Shown piece by piece: positions 14,331 through 27,200 of a DNA stretch of 64,000 bases. Under the pieces are notes generated by a model. That model saw only the letters and a program-made list of their open reading frames with translations, did not search any database and had not been told where the DNA came from. How positions within the stretch are numbered: position 1 is the first letter of the stretch; each line of letters begins with the position of its first letter. The DNA is taken from NCBI GenBank assembly GCA_037903355.1, contig JBAJFE010000025.1, forward strand, positions 744,001-808,000, in the 5' to 3' direction. A program made the translations under genes and the position numbers. The stretch is from Trichuris trichiura (taxonomy: Eukaryota > Nematoda > Enoplea > Trichinellida > Trichuridae).

Positions 14331-15963
14331 ACGTCCACTCATTCTTCGTGGCTGACATTTTACAATTACCTTATCTAGCGTACAAGGGTTTTGTAGAATC
14401 CTTACGCAGTACCGGTTTTTGCCGCCGATGGGTTTGCTTTTTCTAAAAAAGGGAAAAACTCTACCTGTATTGCCTATTCATACTTCCACCTATTGTTATT
14501 CCGTTTTTGCCAGTTAAAAATACAACTTGCCCACGTTCCAACGTTGGCATCATCTCTCCAAGGTGACGTTTGAAATTTTCGGCATTTACATTGAATTACA
14601 CAAATTATTAATAATTTTTTGTTAATAAAATTGCCATTACATCGAATGTATTTGAACTGTATGATAGCCTATGGCTACATTTCCGGGAAGGTTGTACAAT
14701 TTCCATGACAATTCTTAGCGTGCTTTCCTGAAGGTGGCGTTGCTTTGAACTGTCGCGTAAAGCTTCATTTATATGTACAACATTTTTCCCGCGAAAAAAG
14801 CTAGAGTAATCGAAAAAACTAAATTGCATACTACCTATTATAGATGCGATTTAACTTGACTTTTCATCGAACCCTTTCTCAGTCAGCCGCTCAGCTTTTG
14901 GCATGTTGCATTGATGACGTCACCAGTCCCAATTTAAAGTGACGATATGCCTACGGCGTAAAAGCTGTATCTGCGTCACTCAGGGACGTCCGCTAAATTC
15001 TTATCGTCCTATTAGTCCTGATTTCGCTAAGCAGAATGACGCTGCAGTTTTATCGCTTTCCTCTTGGACGCAGAGTGTGCAAAACGCTTTGCGCTAGAAA
15101 AGCGTTGCGGAAACAAGTTTTCATGGCGACGCGCCTTAACAAGAACTCTATAGCTAAACATACAAGCTTATCAAGCTTTAGAGACATTTCCTTCTATTGA
15201 CTCAAGTAGGGTCAACTGAATATGGTCAGAAGACCAATAGCCTTTAGTCCATCGGATAAGAGAGCCCTCGCGCAATGACGTGACCAGTGAGAATATATGA
15301 CTAATTTTGGACATGTTTACCAAGGTCACCGTTGCATAGCTCAGTTAACGCAATCTCGCGTCTGCCGTATAGGTCTGCTCAGAAGTTTGCATGTGACACT
15401 TTGAGAATTCAATCTCCTGCGTCACTTTGTCGAGATTGCAAGCATGTCGAGGTATTTTCGTTGCCTTTTAGGGGCAGGGGACGAGAGGATGTTTACTTTA
15501 ATCTTGATTCGCTCACGTAGCTGCAGAATTCTTGGCATCGCGAATTTCCTTGTCCGAATACACGAGAAAATCACGAGCTTCAAAGTTGGACGACATTTTA
15601 GCCTGTTGACGACGCATCGCGCAAGCGCTGCAGGGTGCCGTTGGTATCTGTTTATGAACTTTCCAGTTGCTCCAAGTTGACAATGGATCACTTTAGCTTT
15701 TTATCCTTTCCTCGCTTTCAAACCGCTGAAGCAGCATGTAATTTTAGCATTTTTTCTCCATGCTGTCGAATCGAATCAATTTGCGGCTTGTGGTCTCCCA
15801 TGGAACCTGATTGATCGATACGAGGGGTGTCTACTCTCGTCAAGGAGGCAACTGTCGTCCTTACGGCTAGACGCGAGCGTTGCGCGCGCAAGACTTCAAA
15901 TAACTTTGCCAACTTGCACTTTGCAGAACACCTCTGCTGAAAGCGAAGGCAAAGGTGGGCGAC
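14331..15963. other. intergenic region between eIF3e and acid ceramidase
   Basis: A possible eIF3e poly(A) signal (AATAAA) is at 14624-14629. A perfect CRE-type octamer TGACGTCA is at 14915-14922. A minus-strand frame of 73 codons at 14608-14829 has no recognisable family. Nothing else is supported. Confidence 0.45.
14624..14629 (+). terminator. possible poly(A) signal of eIF3e
   Basis: AATAAA about 290 bp after the eIF3e stop codon, in an AT-rich stretch. Confidence 0.4.
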
Positions 15964-17568
15964 ATGGACATGACGCTATTTTGGACAACACTGATGGGTT
16001 TGTTGGCAGCCAACCGACTGTCAGCTACTACTCTTGTCCCTCCGTATACGGGAAAATGCCTCGTAGGCGAAGGTTCCATTTATCCACCCGCCGAAAAAGC
16101 CAAAGTTGACTGGCATGTTGTTCAGTTGGATTTACCACCATCCCAACGCTGGCTTTCCATCGCTTCATCTTACAAGATACAGATTGCCAAGTTAACCCAG
16201 GTCAGCAGGATTTTCAATCTTACATAGATATTACATACTACTACTACTACCGCTTTCTTTAAGGCGATCAAGAATGTGACGCAACCCATAATGCATGGAA
16301 AGATAACGGATTTTGTCGACAATTATTTAGCCGTATGGGCGGACAAGCTGCCTCATCCGTACGGAGAGGAGATTAGAAGCATAGCGAACGCGACAGGAGT
16401 TCCTTTAGGCGAAATCGTTTTGTACAACATCTTTTACGAGCTGTTTACCGTCTGCACGTCGGTGGTTGCCGAGAATGACAATGGAGACGTGTACGCCGCC
16501 AGAAATTTAGATTTCGGCTTTCTTCTCGGTAGGATCTTATGCTCAGCGTGATTACGCCTCGCACAGGACGACGCTTCAGGTTGGGATTTCAAGCAGCACC
16601 AATGGGTCGTCACGGAGGTGTTACGACAAATGGTTATAAACATCGAGTGGAAGTACAACGAAAAGACGGTGTTCAAGTCGGCCGGTTTTGCGGGATTCAT
16701 TGGGGTGCTGACGGGTGTTAAGCCAAAGGCGTTCTCGCTGACGATCAACGAACGTTTCGACACAAACAGCGGATTCGAGGGGCTGCTCAAATGGTTGCTA
16801 AATCTGGAAAAGAGCAAATGGGTAACCTGGATGGCTCGCGAAGTGCTGACCAAAGCTGGCAGCTACGACGAAGCCATTTTCAGCCTCTCCGTAGTCCGAC
16901 TTATGGCACCCGTATACTTTATAGTCAGCGGATGCGATGGCGGTGAGCTTATGTAATATGCGTTAGCGTTTTCTATCGACTGTAGGGGGCAGAGGGAAAG
17001 ATGTGAGCATTTTCTAGCTATTCACCGTTGCTTGATGCATTCAAATTTATTACTAAGAATGCATTAGCACTTGGTGGAGCTGAGTTTGTAACATTCTGTT
17101 CTCTAAATATATACTTTCATTGTTTCAAGAGAATGGTATGATAAGAGGAGCGTTAGTCTTCACTTCAAAAAACCAATGGCTATGCAAAAACTGTTTCCAT
17201 TTGTTTAGTCGTATCAAATGTAGTAAGTGAGAATGATTTCAGGAAAAGGGGCAGTGATTACACGTTCCAGAGAAAGGACATTGGACATTAGGTCGCTGGA
17301 ATCATCCTCCACTCAAAATTGGTATTTGCTACAAACAAACTACGACCCATGGGTGACTCCGTCACCTTTGGACGACCGCAGGACACCGGGAAAACTGTGC
17401 ATGGAAAAACTAGGATCCTACTATGTTGACTTTGCCGGCTTGTATACAGTTCTATCTTCGAAACCTATTTTGAACAAGCTGACCGTTTACACAAGCCTAA
17501 TGTACGCGGCTAATGGTACCCTTGAAACTTATATCCAAAATTGCCCTGATCCCTGCTGGTACGTTTAA
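15964..17568 (+). CDS. ASAH1: acid ceramidase (N-acylsphingosine amidohydrolase)
   Basis: Lysosomal/secreted Ntn-hydrolase that cleaves ceramide to sphingosine and fatty acid. Four exons (15964-16200, 16264-16528, 16580-16942, 17243-17568) join in frame to 396 residues, against 395 in human ASAH1. A hydrophobic signal peptide opens the protein ([19 protein letters not shown]). The precursor cleavage site and catalytic cysteine sit in YELFTVC143TSVVAE, with R159 and D162 in ARNLDFG; these three positions carry the same numbers as in the human enzyme. LQTNYDPW and [10 protein letters not shown] supply the conserved Asn and Arg region, and the protein ends CPDPCWYV. The related amidase NAAA is an alternative, but length and motifs favour acid ceramidase. 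Two candidate start ATGs (15964 and 15970) are close together; the first is used. Confidence 0.94.
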
Positions 17569-18531
17569 ATTGAAGCGTTTAATTTTTCCTTGATTATCGT
17601 TGGATCACCAAAAAAGTTGTGCCAACTTTACGGGCGCTATTTCTTCTTGCTATCGTAGAAACTTAGAACTTTCTCCCTAAAAATTTATTCGTATATTGTT
17701 GCGACTAATCCCCGCCTCTTTTCATCTCCAAAAAAGGCACTTGACAAAGTTTGCGGCAACAGCTGTGGCTTAATGCAAAGCTTTGCTGCTCAAATGTATG
17801 CTCAAACTGTCCCGCAAAGTTTGTGAACAGTAAAACCGGAAGTTCATTGACATTCTCTATGTTTACCGCCATGAAACACGATGCATACTTTGCTACGACG
17901 CGGCTTGTCTTGCAGTGTACGCTTTGGTTCTTCATTTGTAACGTAATACTATGAGGGAATATAGCTCAAACCTACTTGAGCTTATGTATGCCGAAAAATG
18001 AATCGGTCGATGAAACGTAAACTTCAAAAAATTACAGCCAACAGTGTTCGCTACAAGAAGTTCTTGGCTCGCGCGTCTTCGTTCCCGCCTTAGAACAATC
18101 GTAAAATGATTCAGCGAAGCAGCAAAAAAGGAATATACAGAAGTAAACAACGTAGCAGAATCTTAAAAGTAGTTAACCACTGGCAAGCCAAAAAAACGCA
18201 GTGCGCGCGTAAGTGACGTAAAAAGCGTTTCCCTATTTTTGGCTTCGCCAAGTTCGCTCACGTACTCCTATCCTTTCTGCGTTACATAACACTTTGCCTA
18301 CGACGGCGAATCGGCAAAAATTTCAATATGGCAAATTCATCGTTGACCCAATTTTCAAAATTGCACACCTACATTGCCAACAGAAGTATTAAAAATGGGC
18401 CGGCCGTCAACCCTGTTTGGCAAACTTATCGTTTGTCATAGCCGCCACGAGAAGACGTTAGTCAGTTTTGACTACTTAGTAGGTCCTCACGTTTATCGTA
18501 CTGAGAAGTTGGTTCCGTCCTACCGCCTTCA
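17569..18531. other. intergenic region between acid ceramidase and DB-module gene
   Basis: I see nothing supported. Short open frames around 17705-17954 exist on both strands without domain signals. Confidence 0.5.
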
Positions 18532-19236
18532 ATGAAGTTTCTACTATTCTTATTTTGTGTAACACTATACGCGTCACGTTGCTATGGGCAGTTCGTTCTA
18601 TGCCCCTTCTTGAGGTGCGCTTACTGTCGAGATCCTGTTGTTGCACTCAACTGCAGAGAATATTGCACGAACTGCTTAGCTCAGGTACGACCAAAAAAGT
18701 TTTTTTTCTCCTTTCCGTTGCAAAAAAGGAAGCGGTAGAAGCTGAAAGCAAGCAGATAACATTCAATCATTGCATTTAAGGAGGAGATCTGGTACAAAAA
18801 CCCTCTAATAAAAACGGTGCCGCAGATGCCCAAAGAACGCGCGAATCAACTGTTCTACGAGTGTTGTACCAATATGGACATGCCCTCAGAGTGCAATTGT
18901 CTTTGCAATTACGATACAACTTATAAAGAAGTACCTGCTTTTCTTTTTTTCTACTGTAGTTACAAAGTTCGCGTTTAGGTAAAGGAAGCGCGAAAGCAAG
19001 GATGCAAAAGAAAGTACTTACGGCAGGTACTGATATGCGGTTCGGGTGGTCAGGATGTTACAGACTGCTGCGATCGATATGGCGCCTTCATGGGCAATAA
19101 TATGTGCCGCATGTACTGCCGACCCACAGACAATCTCTGGCCAAAGGATGGAGGCTACAATTCACTCTACTGGCAATGCGATAGGTTCATTGAAGGCTAT
19201 CTGTACTGCATGTACATTAACTTGCCAGCGCATTGA
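18532..19236 (+). CDS. secreted protein with nematode DB cysteine modules
   Basis: Three exons (18532-18684, 18781-18930, 18979-19236), all with phase-0 junctions, encode 186 residues. A signal peptide (MKFLLFLFCVTLYASRCYG) is followed by a Cys-rich segment (CPFLRCAYC, CREYCTNC). Then comes a DB-type motif, FYECCTNMDMPSECNCLCNY, and a second block, LICGSGGQDVTDCCDRYGAF followed by CRMYCRP. The paired CC followed by C-x3-C spacing is the pattern of the nematode DB module (Pfam DB, PF01682), a secreted domain of unknown function expanded in nematodes. The C-terminus adds four more cysteines-and-aromatic-rich turns (YWQCDRF, GYLYCMYI). Function is unknown; an extracellular disulfide-stabilised role is inferred. 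Confident as a gene, moderately confident on the domain name. Confidence 0.8.
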
Positions 19237-20038
19237 ACATGATTGCTAAAAGCGCAAAAGAAAAGAATTATCCTCCATGAAAACGCGCTATATGTAAATT
19301 GTTAATAATTGCCTAGAAAACGCGCTCAGTTTTCAGAACGATAGATCAATGCAAATTTAGACTAAGCGTTGCTCTTATTACAAAACAGAACTCACAAAAA
19401 CGCCAAACGATAACATAAAATGAAATGATTAGATATATGGTGAAATAAAAATGTTAGTAAAGTGAAAACATTAGAAGCATGCGATTAATGCACAGAACCG
19501 TAAACGTCAGCATGAGAACAGCAGAACGTTCGATAAGTAAAGACAGCGAGATAAGATGGCGCCGCGCTATCGAACATTCTTGATAAAGATATCTGCTTAA
19601 GAAAGGAAACGTAACTTTTCTTCAGCGCACAATCTGCTGGAAATATTCTGTAAATGAACTCTCAGAAAGCTGCCTCCCTTACGAATCTGACAGATATGAA
19701 AAATCATGACAGCCAATAACAGTCAATCTCACTATAACTCACCAAATTGCAGCAGACAAATTCAGTTTCACTGTTCCGCTAACAACTATAATTAGAATAA
19801 TAATTTGCATAAGCTTGATAATAGAGAGCCAATTAAAGGCCGCGCAAGATTTCATCAGAGTGTGGTATAGCATGCCCATTTTGCGATAAAAAACCATGAA
19901 AGAAAGAAGGAAAAAACCGAGCCGCCGAAAAGTTCGGATCCCGTTATCAGCGTGAAAAATGCCTTAATTCCACACACTACAAATTTGTCATACCGGCCAT
20001 CTCCCGCTGATCAATAACATGAACGTCCTGAAAGCACG

Positions 20039-20055
20039 TATATATATATATATAT
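20039..20055. repeat. (TA)n microsatellite
   Basis: An uninterrupted TA dinucleotide run of about 17 bp. Confidence 0.9.
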
Positions 20056-20243
20056 TCTATACAATGTCCAGGCATTATATAGAACGCCAAATAATATTTA
20101 GCCAAGGTGTGAGTCGCATCTTCGGCAGTGGAGACTTTCATCGTCTTGGCACTTACGCCCATGCAAACATACAGTAGCAGCACCCACAGGGCACCGAAGT
20201 ATCCTTCTTTCTCTCTGTGTTGTAGTTGTGCTGTCTTCATATT

Positions 20244-20364
20244 TTGACTTAGGCTTAGGCTAGGTCAGAACACGATAGTCGGCAAGGCTCTATCACCAAA
20301 GCACTCAGTTATTCCTGCATCCTTGCCGGCTATTATGACCCACCCTAGCCTAAGCCTAAGTCAA
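20244..20364. repeat. inverted repeat with telomere-like TTAGGC units
   Basis: The left arm starts TTGACTTAGGCTTAGGCTAG and the right arm ends CTAGCCTAAGCCTAAGTCAA, its exact 20-bp reverse complement. Inner parts are also partly complementary (CGGCAAGG at the left, CCTTGCCGG at the right) around a central loop of about 35 bp. Each arm contains two tandem TTAGGC hexamers, the nematode telomere unit, in opposite orientations. Confidence 0.75.
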
Positions 20365-21216
20365 GGTATAAATAACGTACAACCGGAAAAAGAGTGGAAA
20401 AACAGCTCACTTTGTCCCATACAATGCTTGTCACTTTATATATATGTATATACATAGAGAGAGAAAATAGAGATGGGTTGAAGAAAATCTACACAGACTA
20501 AAAGGAAGGAAAGTTAAAACACATGACTACGAAGAAAAACGAAACGAAAGACAATCAAAAGACAAAGATAGTTAAAAGAAAAAGAAAATATAAAACCAAA
20601 AAGATTAGAAAGAAAAACATAATACAGACAAAAAATAGAAACATGAACTAGAGAAGAGGTAGTCTAGGAGTATCGCGTGGCAAAAGAATTGGTGGATCAT
20701 CATCCAAAAAAGTTTTGACCAGCGCAAAAATGCATTCTTACTGAAGGTTACTTCAATAAATGAGCTATCTTTAGTATCACTGAGAAATTTGCCTGTTTTG
20801 TAACTTCATTCCTTCATTTCGTAATTTACAACATTGTCCTACCATTTTCAACTGGCGATGCAAAGTGAGCATTTCAGTTAAAGAATTAACTTTACACAAC
20901 AAAGCAGAAAGTCCAACAACAAAAAATCAGCAGTACATCGTTAATAATAAAAATAATTAAACTACACTGCGCTTGCTTTTTTTGATGTTTTCGCTCCGCG
21001 TACGCGAAGATGTCTGAAAATCGATTTTGTCAAATTCGCCTAACAGACAACTTCATTGCATGGGGTTAATGAGAAGTAACATATTCAATTGACTGTAGCA
21101 ATAACAGTTTACCAGCAATAGTGCAGTGGTACATATAAATTTTGAGTCAAGCGACGTGCATCTTTGAAAATAAAGTTAAAAACATAAACGTTTGCCGACT
21201 GCAACGAATAGGCATA

Positions 21217-24200
21217 TTAAAATGCGTATCTTGTTCTGATATCTTCCAGCTTTTTAGAGACCTATCAAAGTGAATCGATGACATTAACGCAAAGTGAAAC
21301 GTCAACACAATTGGATACCTCAGTTGGAGTGCGATCCAAATCTTCCGCGATCTCTTTCTGCTTGTAATTTTCAAGAAGGGAAAATTGTTCGCAAAGATCA
21401 CCGTCGACAACTGCCTATAAAAGGAAAAAATATGTCACCTATTCCGCTACTCAACTGGTCCGGCAAAAAGAAAACAGTATACCTTAACGGGTCCGTAAAA
21501 GGATCGATAGCTCAGATGGTCACGACCGCAAAGGGGTGGAAAGTGGGAACGCATATGCATCTCTAAGTGGGTGAACAGCTCGAAGTCCTAAAATAAAAAA
21601 GCCAAAATAGCCTGGAAACAAAAAAGGACAAAAGCGTCTTTACTTCTTGGGATGAGAAGGGCGCCAAAGCGCCTATCGTGCCGCTGATGGTCGCATAAAT
21701 TAGTATGTCGGAACTGCCGGTTATCAGAGTAGTCTTTTGCAGAGAGGTAATGCATTCGCCAACGAAAAAGAACGCAATAAGCTCGCACTGAAAAGTGGGT
21801 GAATCTTTCAATAAAAAAAAAGATGGCATACGAGCCTACTTTCTGCGAAGCTCCATTCAGAACGCCTTTGTCCCAAAGGGCGCGAATTCCCGTTGGGTCT
21901 TCTTGGACATCATCGACCGTGCCCGCCGGCAAACGCAGCTGCAAATATCCACACAAATGAAAATTAGTGCAACAATGACTAAACGCGGTCAACTTACAAT
22001 GGCTAAATTTCCAAACTTGTCACCCACGGCAACGGTATCAAAATCAAGTAAGCAAAAGCAGGTGCAATACCGCTGAAAAGTATCGTCCGCAAATAGGATG
22101 AGTTGATTTTCCGTTGTTTTGTAACGGAAGAAAAGCACAGATTCCTGAACGTCGCATACATAGATACGGCTTCCCATTGACAGTATGTTCGTAACCATAT
22201 ATGGAATGTGCTAAGAGAAAATAACTTCATAAGCGAGAATTGATTAGTTCAGTTGGCGTACCCGATTTTCACATTTCCGTAACAACTTCTTTTTGCCAAA
22301 TTCGTATAGTCGCAAAGCCTTCCCGACTCCAACTAAGATGCGACCACGAAAGCTACTAATCGATGTAACAGCCTAAATGAGCAGAAAATTATTTTAAAGA
22401 AAAGTTTAAGTTTAAAAAGTGACTGACTTCTTCCACCATAGTTTTATGGATGAACTCGAGGGAGTCGCCGGCTGCTGATATTAAAAACGTGTATATGCAA
22501 CCGCCTTGAACTTTCCGCGGCCTCAACTGAGGATTTATAGCAATACCGACGAGCAGAAAATGATTTTCTGGCTGCGAAGCGAATTGAACAATAGCCAAAC
22601 TGAACAAAGTAGCATTGCGCGGCATAGTCGACAAGAAACGTAACGCCAAGTGGCAATGTACCTTAAAGCAGCCTCGTTTTGTTCGAAGGGAATTAACTGA
22701 AGCGTACGGCCGTCCACTGGAGACATAATGCGAACTGCGGATGCCCACATGCCGGAACCGGCTCGAGGCGACCCGAACTTTTCCGGCGGCAGCTCTTTTT
22801 GACACAGTTGCTTGAACAACTCAACGTCAAGCGTGCTATCCTCTTGACCAAGAGCTATGATGGCCTAAAACATTGAAAATTACAACAAAAACAATGTGAA
22901 CAAAGAGTATAACAATGCAGCACTTGTGAAAATGCCTCTCGTCTGAGAACAGGGCGCCGGGAGGGCAAATACGCGTTTAATCTTGAAAATGTGGTTTCTT
23001 GGTACGGGAGCGTATGTTTTCATAATGCAAAAGTTTTATTACGGAATTATTCCCGTTTGATGTGTTAAATAACTCCGGAGCTTTCGGGTCGACCGAGACC
23101 CGTCTTCAGCGGTTGTGAGTTATGGATGACATCCATAACTCACAACCGCTGAAGACGGGTCTCGGTCGACCCGAAAGCTCCGGAGTTATTTAACACATCA
23201 AACGGGAATAATTCCGTAATAAAACTTTTGCAAATACGCGTTTAAAACATATAAATTACTAATACACGTAGCGCAACAAATGCTCTCTACTTTAGCAAAA
23301 AATTATGCAGAAACCAAAAAAAAATTAATTATTAACATATTAATAAATAGTTACAGTGTCAGATTAACAACTTTCATGAGAAAAGCTGTCGCCCACTTTT
23401 GGCAACACATTCAAGACGTTTTGGCTGGTACAAGAAACTGAGTTACCCTTCGTCTTGCGAAGGTGCGTTAGAGCAACAGGACATGAATCGTTCAGATGCA
23501 AAATGAAGCTTCAGCGAATGCAACCCTGTTGTTTCATCCTTGCAAACGTTTAAGCTAAACTTATTTACTTCAAAGTTTCGATTCCATTCAAATGAGTACG
23601 GTACTCTTAACCTAATTTTCATTTGCCATTGGGAGTGAGCCAACAAGAACTTGCACGAACGAGAGTCAGAAATTTTTAAATGTTCAAAATGTTTAAGCTT
23701 TGCTTTGCTTTAAGTATCACGCCTAACAATGACATACCTTCGCAGGAGAAAGTTTAAAAAACATGTCTAAAAACTTCGCAAACATTTATACTTAAGCTTT
23801 TCTTATTGCTAATCAATAGCGCGTATTTTTGCTCACGTTTTTTGCAAAACTGCCGGCGGATCACGAACCAATGAGAGTCTGAAAAACTCTGCACCTTCAC
23901 CATGTTGGTTTATGTGACCGTGAAAATGAAAATATGGGTGTACGGAAAAATTTTAAAAATTCACCACCAGCGGAGTGAACAATGCTAAATACGCAATACT
24001 CTCACCTGCTCCATTTCCTTTTTCTTTTCTTGCAACATTTTATCCGTAAACGCATTGTGATCTGTTTCTATTAGCATAATGTTTAAACTCTCGGAGTGAA
24101 CGACAAACTTTCGAGGAGTTCGGTTAAGCTGATAGGACGTATAGTTGAAAACGGTGCCCAATTTTTCGATCATTAAAATTCTAAACACAAAACCCAATGG

Positions 24201-27200
24201 CACGTCGGGCTATGCGCCGTCGAAATCAAGTCCCACCGTAGACTGTTGGCAGCGATGACGACAAAACCTTCGGGACACTGGTCGGACGAGAAGCTGGACG
24301 CCGACTCGAGCTGCAGGTATCTTATGGGAGTAAGATGATAACGATTTTGAAAATGATAAAGCAGCCATGAACGACTGGAGATGGCTAACACCTGAAAATC
24401 ATTACATTACAAAAGCAATGCCATTATTAACATTTAAATTCAAAATTTTAAACACTACGTACCGCGGTTTGCTCCTGCAGCTTCACCTTGAACAACTTTA
24501 CTGGTCTCGTACCAAGATAGCGCGTTCGCGTGTCGCGCAGTTCGCCTGTTACGTTGTCGAGGACAGTACGGAGCAGCACTCCGTTCTTAAAATAATTTTC
24601 GTCACTTTATTATTGTTTTAGTCTTGGAACACGTTTAGAGGGGCGTCTACATTTACAGGCTTAAATTCCATTACGGTGGTCGATGCGCTTTCGAGTACAT
24701 TATGCTATATTACTGTATCAAGCAAATAATTAGCTCAGATTTCTGTGGTAACAAGAATATATAGTCAAATGTTATGCTTAACTTTGAAGGAAAGTTTAGC
24801 TTACTTCCAAGCCTGCGTTTAAGAACAAGGAGCCAGATGTTTCTTCGCCTTCACAGGCTGCAATGCATAAAGATGTTCCCAGAGCTGGAAGGGCTTGCAT
24901 ATACAACGAAGCCAAACAGTCGACGGGATCCAACGATATTATGCGAACGCTATGATCAGTTAAAGCGACAGCCAGAAAACGACAGCGCACTTCTCCGGGC
25001 GGCACTTCAGCCAATGCCATACTGACTACTTCGCAGGACATCTCTTTACGTTCGGTAAATTCATTCAGCTGCCCACTCTGCAATGGCCGAATTATTAGGC
25101 GTTAAAGCCAAAAGTATGCCAACTTGCCTCGTCCATTTCGAAATAAATTATTTCGCCTCCATTCAAAGCGATCAGTACTTGCTTTCTATTCACTGTACAG
25201 TTGGAGATCATCCTCCTGGCCGGCACTTTCCATTCGTTCACGCGCCTATCGCCCTGAATGTGTCGTATGCCTTCGGGAAAAACTTGAACCAAAGAATCAG
25301 CGCCCAACAATGTACAACAAAGCGTCGACGTGGTGCCCAGAAAACCAGAATCGGTCACCTCTTCTACCGTATCGCCAATGGACAACACCAAAGTAGCATT
25401 GACGAAAGAGACGACAATGTAAGCATCGTTTTCATCGTCAACGTGCTTTTTTACTGTCCAAACAGCGTTTGGGTTGCCAGGCAATTCGGATATTGCCATT
25501 TCGATCACTTCGAGACCATGTCTAAGCACTTTCATAGACGATATGGGACCGCGGCCGCACGCAACGTATATTTGTGGCGTATCCTCAAAAGCCAAGTCGG
25601 CTATCTAGAAACAATTTGCATAAAGTGTGCATTAACCAAGTCAATAAGGAGTTGCCCACTTCGCAAGAAAGTATAGGAGCCAATGAGAGTATCTCGTGAA
25701 CTTCAATCAAGTTTCTGAGCTCTCTTGGAGAAAAATAGAAAGTCTCTCCTTCCTCCAAAGGCATCAATGAGGAGAACTCGATTTCTTCATCATCCTCCTC
25801 ATCACCCAGTCGAGCAATTTGGTACAAATAGCTTAAACACAATAAAAAGGCTTTTGTAGACACTTTTCGCGCGCAACGAAAAACAACTGCTACTGATTGC
25901 CAAATTCGGCCGCAATGAAAAGAAAACCCGTTTTGAGCAAACACATCGAATTGGCCACCGGAAGCGTGTCGAAATATTTTATCTTCATTTCGGTAACCTT
26001 GAAAAAGTAACGAACTAACGACCAGTAACTTAATGGAAGATATTTACAATGTCTTCGACAGTTTCCAGCGTCAGCTTGAACACGTCGCCTTGCTCGGTTT
26101 GAACCAGAAAAAAGAACATGCTCTGAAAGAGAATTGCAATAATGAAACTTGCCCATTAAAAACATCCATTAAGCTCACCTTTGTCTTATGGGAAGCGCTA
26201 CAAACTACCAAGGCGGTACGTTCGGGATCTTCAGCATCGCTCTTACAAATTAAGTTATAACGTAAATAGGCGCTTTTGCATTCGGGCTACGGGACCTTAC
26301 CCTTCTGCGCGGGAGCGAAATTTGAATATCTTGCTGCTCGCCGAGATTTTTATACAATATATAATTTTCGCAGCAAATAAGAACACCGCTCGGACCGTCC
26401 GCGCCACCAGGAACTGAAATCAAAATAAAAATAATTACATACGTCACCGATAGGGAAGCTGGCAAAAAAATCTAATTATGCATATGAAATGAGATGCTAA
26501 CTTTGATATATATCTTACGAATTTATACTGCTCACAAGTAAAAGTTTAGGAGCTGCAAAATGAGAAATGAAATGCGAATTACAACTTTGGCTGCTCGAAA
26601 AAGGGGCAAGATAGTATTCGAAGATTAACCTGCAATTAAATGGTTTCCGAAATGTTCCAATGGCTCCGCGTATTTTCGGACAACGTGATTAAGGCCAAGA
26701 TCCAACTCGTAAAACGTCAAAGTCTGCACTGCTTTCAATGCTGCCTCCCCGGTTGTGTCCAAATCGGCTTCCTGCAACGCTTATGTGTATTACCTTTAGC
26801 CTGTTTTACCGTCAACTATTTTTGCCTCGTAATCAACTTCCAAACATGCGAACAAAGGATTTTCGTAGCCAACATCAATACCAATCATAGCAAAACATAT
26901 TGACTGCGTCTTGTGAGCTTCTAAAGGAGAACTAATGGTCAATCTGGCGTTCGAATCGCGATTCATGATGTAGACAAGTTTTTGCTTCTCGGGAGCACCT
27001 AAAAGTTGTCGAGGAAAATTATTACCTATAACAATGAATATCTTTTATTTCAAACCGATCATTATTGCTCGGCCTCTTGGATCAACGCTCAAATATTGGC
27101 CAGGTACTACACGACGACATCCACTTTTGCCGAAAGTCTCTTGGTGGACCCGAATTAAGGCGTTACGTGCGCCGTCGTATTCAAGAATGCAAATACGACC

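Larger units (their letters stand above)
19237..21216. other. convergent intergenic region (DB-module gene / SF3B3)
   Basis: A possible poly(A) signal AATAAA is at 19444-19449. It also holds a (TA)n run near 20039-20055, an inverted pair with telomere-like units at 20244-20364, and very purine-rich sequence from about 20450 to 20670. A minus-strand open frame (19977-20240) has a hydrophobic stretch but includes the (TA)n tract and is not called. Confidence 0.5.
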
